NCBI RefSeq assembly: GCF_963855985.1
Contig: NC_087091.1
Coordinates: 12,964,154 to 13,028,153, forward strand
Direction of reading: 5' to 3'
Source of the DNA: Ostrinia nubilalis
Taxonomy: Eukaryota; Arthropoda; Insecta; Lepidoptera; Crambidae
Length of the DNA stretch: 64,000 nucleotides
Below, in pieces: positions 58,124 through 64,000 of the stretch. Under the pieces are notes generated by a model, which saw only the letters and a list, made by a program, of their open reading frames with translations, ran no database searches and was not told the origin of the DNA. A program made the position numbers and the translations under genes. Each line of letters opens with the position of its first letter. The stretch's first letter is position 1.

Positions 58124-59982
58124 CAGGGTGTCCCGTAATGTAACGTCAAGCCGGAACTGGGTGTTCAGGCAAGTTGTGCTGGTTATCAGAAAAATATAAA
58201 AAAAAATCTATGTGGCATATTTTCAAAATAATAGGCATTTAAAAAAAAACTAAAAATTCTACTCCAGGTGACGGTCCTTTTACTCGTGTTGCCACAAATC
58301 TTCACTTTTTCCAAATTTTTTTTTTGTTATGTAACCCTGAATAATGCTTCTCTAAATTGTTATCAAAATTACAAAACCAGCTGCTCCAGCTTGGATGAAA
58401 AAAATACATTATTCCCAAAAAAATTTTCAAAATAATAATTTTGCCTACTTTAAACTGACTGTACTGAAAAAAAAATGTACTACGCGAGTGTGGCAAGTGA
58501 CGTCATAATTTGGCGCATTTAGTAAGGATTCCAAAATGGTATGACACTTGGTAAATTTTTGCTGTAATTGTCGACAATTTTTGGTTTTTTGGAAATAGTC
58601 CCGTTTTTAACTTTATCTACCTTGGTTAAAAATTATTATTCTAATGTGCCCAAAATTCAAATTTCTGTGACTGACTACCGTACAGTCAGTCACAGAAACT
58701 TTTATCACCATAACAGTAATTAGTAGTTGACATACTGTGACAAAAGTCACCCGTGCGCGGGCGCCTTTACTACCTGCTCTGCCTGCACTTGTACTTGGTA
58801 ACAGGGATAATAAGGATATGAAGTTTCGGTTATGGATACGGTTACGGATATTAGAATAATATTATACCGGTTTCGGTTACGGTCACGGATATGAAATCAT
58901 TTCAGATTATCCGAAAGTTTCGGATAATTTCGGTTACGGAATTATTAGAATTTCAAAAATGTAGGTATAATACAAATAGCAAGATGCTGCGTGAGCGTGA
59001 CCCACATAGCTACTTTATGTACCAACTAAGACGACACCTATGTATGATAAAGGTAAAACAGGCTGGCATATTAGACGGTGCCAGCGAATGCCAGACAAGT
59101 TGGTAACAAATATTAAGATTTAAGGTACAATTCCAAGACGGGCCGCAGACCGCAAAATGCAAAACTATGAAATCGGCAGCGCGGCATTACAGCTGCGGCG
59201 TGTATACTGCAGATTTCATAGAGTTTTGCAGTTTGGAATTGTACCCTTAGACTCCGCCTTTATCCGAAACTATCCGTAACTTTTGAATCAGTTTCGGTTA
59301 CGGTTATGGATATTTTTTTCGTTCGGATATCCGATAGTTTCGGTTACGGTTACGGATATCCATAACATCCCTGCTTGGTAAGATGGCCCTCTCCGTCCCG
59401 CTCATACCTTTTAAAATGGCTTCTCCACCTCACCTAAGCCAGAAACTTGAATTTTGGGCACATTAGAATAATATTTTTAACCAAGGTAGATAAAGTTAAA
59501 AACGGGATTATTTCCAATAAACAAAAATTGTCGACAATTACAGCAAGATTTTACAAAGTGTTATACCATTTTGGAAGCCTTACTAAATGCGCCAAATTAT
59601 GACGTCACTTGCCACACTCGCGTAGTACATTTTTTTTTCAGTACAGTCAGTTTTAACTACTCAAAATTTTTATTTTGATATTTTTTTTGGGAATAATGTA
59701 TTTTTTTCATCCAAGTTGAAGCAGCTGGTTTTGTAATTTTGAAAACAATTTAGAGAAGCATTATTCAGGGTTACATAACAAAAAAAAAATTTGGAAAAAG
59801 TGAAGATTTGTGGCAACACGAGTAAAAAGACCGTCACCGGGAGTAGAATTTTTTGATTTTTTTTAAATGCCTATTATTTTGACAAAATGCCACATAGATT
59901 TTTTTTTTATATTTTTCTGATAACCAGCATAACTTGCCTCAACACCCAGTTCCGGCTTGACGTTACATTACGGGACACCCTG
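58124..59982. mobile_element. 1.86-kb foldback element, CAGGGTGT ends, TA target
   Basis: Arms of about 545 bp (58124-58668 and 59440-59982) are inverted copies starting CAGGGTGTCCCGTAATGTAA. TA flanks both sides (58122-58123, 59983-59984). Removing the element and one TA restores the RT reading frame exactly (LLY|IND), which fixes the boundaries. The middle holds a hAT MITE (58802-59373) and a short perfect hairpin (ctgtgactgact/agtcagtcacag, 58668-58700). No transposase. Confidence 0.9.
58802..59373. mobile_element. 572-bp hAT MITE inside the foldback element
   Basis: Exact 8-bp duplication CTTGGTAA (58794-58801, 59374-59381). The ends CAGGGATAATAAGGATAT and, on the other strand, CAGGGATGTTATGGATAT are inverted. 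Both sides carry arrays of gtttcggttacggata. A second inverted pair, caagacgg-type and aattgtacc/ggtacaatt (near 59125 and 59240), lies in the centre. Confidence 0.88.
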
Positions 59983-60300
59983 TATATTAATGATTTGCCT
60001 AATAATTTGTCGCATAAGTGTATTTTATTTGCAGACGATACAACTGTCATAATTAAGGGAGATAAAAACAAAAATGTAAAGTATTATGAAAATAATATAA
60101 ACACTGCCTTGTCTGAAGTACTAGAATGGTTAAGTTGTAATAATTTAAATGTAAATATTGAAAAAACTAAGTACCTTCAATTTGGTAGTTATAAACAAAA
60201 ACGAAAAAACCTCAGTCTAAATTAACACTTGTTTCTAATAATACTTTTATAATGTGCATCAAAATTTATAATAAATTGCCAGATTATTTTAAAGAGTATA

Positions 60301-61654
60301 AAGGACATTGTCAGAAACCGCCTTAGATTCCTGGGCACAGCAGTAAAGTATCAAAATTAATCTCTTACTTTTTGAATACTTAAATATTAATTAGATTGTA
60401 ACGGACACTTGAGGATTAGAAAATGAAATAATAAAAGTCTTTTATATGTATTCCATAATACTATGACGACATCCGGACATTTTAGGGCGTGGCCTGCTCC
60501 ATATCCTATGAAGTTCCATAATTTGTGTCGATAAAATCTATGTAAAATCGGCACAAGGCAATGCCGTACTTCATTGTTAGGAATCCATGTAATAGTGATG
60601 TTGACTGCGGTCATCATAGACAATAAGATACCGATCTTGTAAATAAAATAAATCGTCCAAATTGCTACAGTATGACTAGATTTTAATTAAAAGTTAAAAA
60701 TATATTGCACGATACTACAAGAAGCTATCTAATGTGTCCAACTGGTCGAAGTTCATGAATAAAATAAAAAGAATTGTGATCATAACACTGATATAGACAA
60801 TGACAACAATATGGGATCATCTTTAATATATCTGTAACAGTTTCAAAATCCGATGAAAAATCCAATGCCGCTTAAAGTGAGAGAAATGTCTAAAGTTCTA
60901 ATAGAATTGAAAGTTTTATTCGCTCAAAATGCTTATAATAATAATTGGTAATACATTTCAAATATTAAGTACCTTTATAATGTATCGATAGAACCAAAAT
61001 TATGTCCTCTCAGCTTGGAAAGGGAAAACCCAGGATTGGGGGAGCGCTCCAGGCAATTTTCTGAACATTTCATAAGTGGTAGTAAATAATATTTATTTTA
61101 TTATTAAAATTGAATATTTTGATATTGATAAAATTGAATATATCTTTCGATTCAAATACCGAATATTTTTCAATCGATAATAATTATCGAGAATTGTTAA
61201 TAATATTCAATTAAAAGTTGTTCAATCCCTAGTCATGCATAGACTAAGACGGTAACCATGGAGATAGTTAGTTTGGTAAGTCACGTGTTAAATGTCAAGA
61301 GTGGAAAGTAAACATAGGATTCATGTTATTTATTTACGTGCAAAATGTAAGTAAGTAAATCATAAAAGTGGAACGCCGAGCTATATCCAAAACCCGTCCA
61401 ATATTATAATACAATTTGGCTGCGACAACTACAATACAGAACATCTTCCAAATCGATGTGCATAAAATAATATAATACAATACTAGTAAGTAAGAGGTTA
61501 TGATAACAATATTGCTATCAATAAGTTTATAGAATTGGTCCGCCAGGAATAATTGTTCTTACATAAAGATTTGTGTCATTTAGAACCTAGAAAGTATTTT
61601 TTCGGCACTGTTGATCTAACGGCGAACAATGTATGGAAAACGAACATTGTCCTT
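60301..61654 (-). mobile_element. 1.35-kb TA-target element, copy 2
   Basis: Near-identical inverted copy of 27102-28538. Ends AAGGACATTGTCAG and, on the other strand, AAGGACAATGTTCG, with TA on both sides (60299-60300, 61655-61656). Removing the element and one TA joins the LINE codons KEY and TKFK in frame, which proves the boundaries. The 78-codon frame is at 60387-60623 on the minus strand. Confidence 0.88.
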
Positions 61655-61736
61655 TACTAAGTTTAAAACTGTACTGAAAAAATGGCTTATTGATAAATGT
61701 TTCTATAGTGTACAAGAATATTTGCAATATAAATAA
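61655..61736 (+). pseudogene. LINE ORF2 C-terminal end
   Basis: Together with 60262-60300 (IYNKLPDYFKEY) this reads TKFKTVLKKWLIDKCFYSVQ to a TAA at 61734-61736, the usual end of Jockey/CR1-like RT proteins (NxLP...FKxxLKxxL). A 3' tail with AATAAA at about 61850 follows. Confidence 0.8.
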
Positions 61737-61923
61737 ATTGTAATGTTATAATAATGTATAGTGTATAGTAGTGTATACGCCTGAAAAGGTAGAACTAAGA
61801 GATGCCTGTAACCTATTTATAAGAACCCTTGTAACCTTTGTTCATACACAATAAAGACTTTATTACTTAATTTTGTTTCGATGACCATGACCAATATGTA
61901 CCTACTGTTAAAATACGACGTAA

Positions 61924-62035
61924 AGATGAAGTCGATGGACAGAAGACAAAAAAGGTAACGGGAAATACCTGACTTCTGCCACTGCAGGACTGGCCGCTAT
62001 GAAAGTCCTTGAAGGAGACCTCTTTTGGTTGATAC
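61924..62035 (+). pseudogene. RTE-type LINE end, very diverged
   Basis: cgatggacagaagac, ctgccactgcaggactggcc and gaaagtccttgaaggagacc follow the order of the 53649-53779 copy. No open frame. Confidence 0.45.
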
Positions 62036-62061
62036 GAAAAAAAGTTTTTTTTTACATTAAG

Positions 62062-62232
62062 TATTTATTAAAAGGAGTTCAGGAATAATATTATGAGTAA
62101 AATAATAAGTATTTATTAATATAAACACAAAAATATTATCAAATCGATCAACATATTTCATAATGAAAACAAAAAAAAAACAAACGCTGATATTTCTTAT
62201 TTTATATTAATTTACATAAAAAAATAACTAAC
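62062..62232. other. Intron 1 start, if the exon is real
   Basis: AT-rich. It begins, on the minus strand, with the GTTAGT donor at 62232-62227. Confidence 0.3.
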
Positions 62233-62259
62233 CTGGGTTTCCTCGAGCAGTATTTCCAT
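62233..62259 (-). CDS. Candidate first coding exon (nine codons, partial)
   Basis: On the minus strand the first ATG after the predicted start site (62259-62257) opens MEILLEETQ and runs to CAG|GTTAGT, a good splice donor that leaves phase 0. The context GTGATGG is acceptable for initiation, and the 70-nt leader (62329-62260) holds no other ATG. I do not recognise the protein from nine residues. Later exons would lie at lower coordinates; none could be identified in the window. The ATG could also be an unused one in an untranslated exon. The support comes mainly from the promoter motifs in front of it. Confidence 0.35.
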
Positions 62260-62296
62260 CACTAAACACTAAAACACTTCACAAACTTTCCTCGAG

Positions 62297-62405
62297 ACGT
62301 CTGTTCACAGCAGATGTTGGATAGCGGCTGACAAATGAACGACCGAGTGAGTAATACTTGAATGAGTGAGTGAATCGACTAAGTGAATTGCCGGATCTGA
62401 CGTCA
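62297..62405 (-). promoter_or_regulatory. Candidate CRE/Inr/DPE core promoter
   Basis: Minus strand. TCAGCC (62331-62326) matches the arthropod Inr TCAKTY with one mismatch and puts +1 at 62329. AGACGT (62302-62297) is then exactly at +28 to +33 and fits the DPE consensus RGWYVT at all six positions. A perfect CRE palindrome TGACGTCA (62398-62405) lies at about -69 to -76. No TATA box is seen near -30. Inr-DPE promoters usually lack TATA, so the parts agree. Confidence 0.45.
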
Positions 62406-64000
62406 GGTGATATCCAATACTTATAGAAATTTTAATTAATTATTTATTATTGTTTAAATTTCATTATTATTAAATACGAGCATCATTATTAATATTTTTT
62501 TTACTAAATACGTTATTTATTATCTGCGTGTAGAACATAAATTAAATAAATAACATTAATAACTACATACCTAAATAAACTAAACCTAAATAAAAAAATC
62601 CTAACATTATATTTCACTTTCTAATTTGCGAAGGTGGCAGCCCTAAACGGTGGTCACTGTGGTTAGGGAGACAACTGGCCCGCAATCAACTTGTCGGCAA
62701 CTGGTCGATAGCATTCGCTATACTACCCTCAATTATGGCAGTTCTCGAACCTGTGATGGTCTTATTTAGGCTATTGTGATGGGGTGAGCTCAGTTATTTT
62801 TGGAACAGGTTAGTTGGTTTGATACACATAAAAATAAGAAACTCTATTCTTAATTATTAAGGAATAGTACCGTACAGGAATAGTTGGTTAGCAGGTAATC
62901 ACTGGTTTATTATTATTAAACTGTTATTAAGTAATTCCATAACATACTTCAATATTTATGCAAGAACCAAATTGTTGTTGATTATTTCTGTACAAAGTTA
63001 ATTTAGCTTGAATAAAGAGAGAAAGAGTGTTTAAATAGGTAGGTACTGTTAATTTGTATGATTAAGAAGTTAACCCTTTCAGCTCCTAAACCAAAATTTT
63101 CAACCGTCAGATGTCTATGACGGGTGATGGAAGTCTGATAAAATTCAGACCTCTGTTTTTACAGCTTATACTCGTACGATAGCACATTGTCATAAATCAT
63201 TATTCACAATAAGCAGTGTGAAAAAGAAAGATACAAAAGAAAATCAGCGAAATTTCAATAGAGTTTTCCTTTCCTCACATGCGCCGTGCTAACAATCGTA
63301 CAAGGAATGCAATTAGAAGTATTACAAGCGTGTTCCACCACATGTCCAAAGGGCGCATATTTCATCCGCTTACATTTCTCGTCGGTCATAAATTGTACAA
63401 CTATTTTGATAACAGCACAAATTTAAATTTATGCCCGCGGTATGCATTTTAAGCGCGCAAGCGGCCGAAGCAAAAAACATGGCGCGCGGTGTTCTAATCT
63501 CACGTGATCTCTGTGTTTAGCCTAGCCAAGCCAACATCTGGCTGGGACTGGCTGATTGTCTTCCTAGAGCCTGTGCTTTGAGAACTGCATCTCTTGGGTA
63601 AAAGGGTTAGACTTTAGACGATTACGCCGTGGTAAGCTTTTAATACTTTTATTGAGAGGTTGAAAGCATTTAAATTTGAAATACCTACCGTCAGGGAATG
63701 GTTGTAAGCATATTGTTTTTATCATTGACACAAAATGTTGGTGAACTCTGACAATGATCAAAATAGTAGTAAAGTTTTCATGATAATACATGAATGTGGA
63801 AAGTTGTGATTCGATGAAAAGAGGGGAATTTTTCGAAGAATACAGGGATAGTGGAAAAGATTACAAATACAGATGACTTAGATTTTACCAGTTATTTTTT
63901 ATAACATGTAGGTAAAATATGCTTGCATTTTAACAATATTTTGTCTGCCAGTAATTGCAAATCTGGAAACTACTTTCAAGCGCACTACTGTATCGAAAAG
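62406..64000. other. Region upstream of the candidate promoter
   Basis: No gene recognised. A GC-richer patch at 63260-63500, with gcgcgcaagcggccgaagca, could be regulatory. The last 500 bases are AT-rich with no features. Confidence 0.3.

Larger units (their letters stand above)
57387..60225 (+). pseudogene. LINE reverse transcriptase, split by an insertion
   Basis: RT motifs in order: NPLSEIELLKIVNSLKNSKS (start), VRPLFKKG, LNNYRPVTLIP, ILEKVMYERL, EQNGFRKNKST, LFLDMSKAFD (first catalytic Asp), then GVPQGSILGPLLFLLY up to 58123. After the 1859-bp insertion and one TA, the reading goes on with INDLPNNLS and ILFADDTTV (the catalytic DD pair, FADD form), ending at 60225. The 57387-58199 frame lacks an ATG near its start. 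Its last 25 codons are insertion sequence. The segment is non-functional because of the insertion and the shifts upstream. Confidence 0.88.
56295..61865 (+). mobile_element. 5'-truncated Jockey/CR1-like LINE with three nested insertions
   Basis: Endonuclease C-terminal part (56295-57240), RT (57410-58123 and 59983-60225), protein C-terminus (60262-60300 and 61655-61736) and an AATAAA-bearing 3' tail ending near 61865 are all in order on the plus strand. The N-terminal half of the endonuclease is missing, as expected for target-primed insertion that stopped early. Insertions: 58124-59982 (with 58802-59373 inside) and 60301-61654. A deletion near 60225-60262 removed the segment between RT and the C-terminus. 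Confidence 0.85.

Noticed and set aside
1..64000. CRISPR arrays, bacterial operons or a prokaryotic defence system
   Set aside because: The sequence is insect nuclear DNA; no regularly spaced repeats or bacterial-type genes were seen.

Overview
This is eukaryotic DNA, almost certainly from a moth or butterfly (Lepidoptera). It is AT-rich, has no operon-like layout and no long intact ORF. It is full of repeats I recognise from lepidopteran genomes: RTE-type LINE tails reading '...gaggcctatgtycagcagtggacgt...' followed by (ATG)n, a tRNA-headed SINE, Helitron-like elements ending in GCTAGT with (GTCY)n or (GTTT)n microsatellites, six copies of a MITE with GGCTGGGTTGCACCA ends, and one short TTAGG run. 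The family names are from memory of such sequences; no search was run.

I found no complete host gene. The best host signal is at the right end on the minus strand. A candidate core promoter has a CRE at about -70, an Inr-like TCAGCC, and an AGACGT DPE exactly at +28 to +33. It is followed by a 97-nt first exon with a 70-nt leader free of ATGs, nine codons (MEILLEETQ) and a CAG|GTTAGT donor. If this is real, everything to its left would be intron 1 or beyond. Weaker promoter-like spots lie near 22.63 kb and 26.7 kb.

The rest is a record of layered transposition, which can be read from terminal inverted repeats (TIRs) and target-site duplications (TSDs). (a) 6.4-10.0 kb: a short MITE is split by a 3.5-kb transposon with a 4-bp TSD and GTGTAAAGTGAT subterminal repeats, and that transposon contains a decayed RNase H-bearing LINE. 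(b) 12.6-13.2 kb: a Helitron-like element is split by a PIF/Harbinger-type element. (c) 14.0-15.0 kb: an internally deleted piggyBac-like element. (d) 19.6-20.4 kb: a CAGGGTGT foldback element. (e) 23.7-24.9 kb: a TA-flanked element. (f) 25.5-26.0 kb: a GC-rich segment in three copies. (g) 39.1-45.7 kb: a hAT element with an exact 8-bp TSD, expanded by a 4.7-kb element (holding BEL/Pao debris, an inverted RTE, a small hAT and two hairpin MITEs) and by a second TTAA-flanked element. (h) 56.3-61.9 kb: a 5'-truncated LINE whose RT gene is split by a foldback element that itself holds a hAT MITE, and whose C-terminus is split by a 1.35-kb TA-flanked element. A near-identical inverted copy of that last element lies 32 kb away, at 27.1-28.5 kb.

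The remaining stretches hold nothing I can identify and are marked as such.
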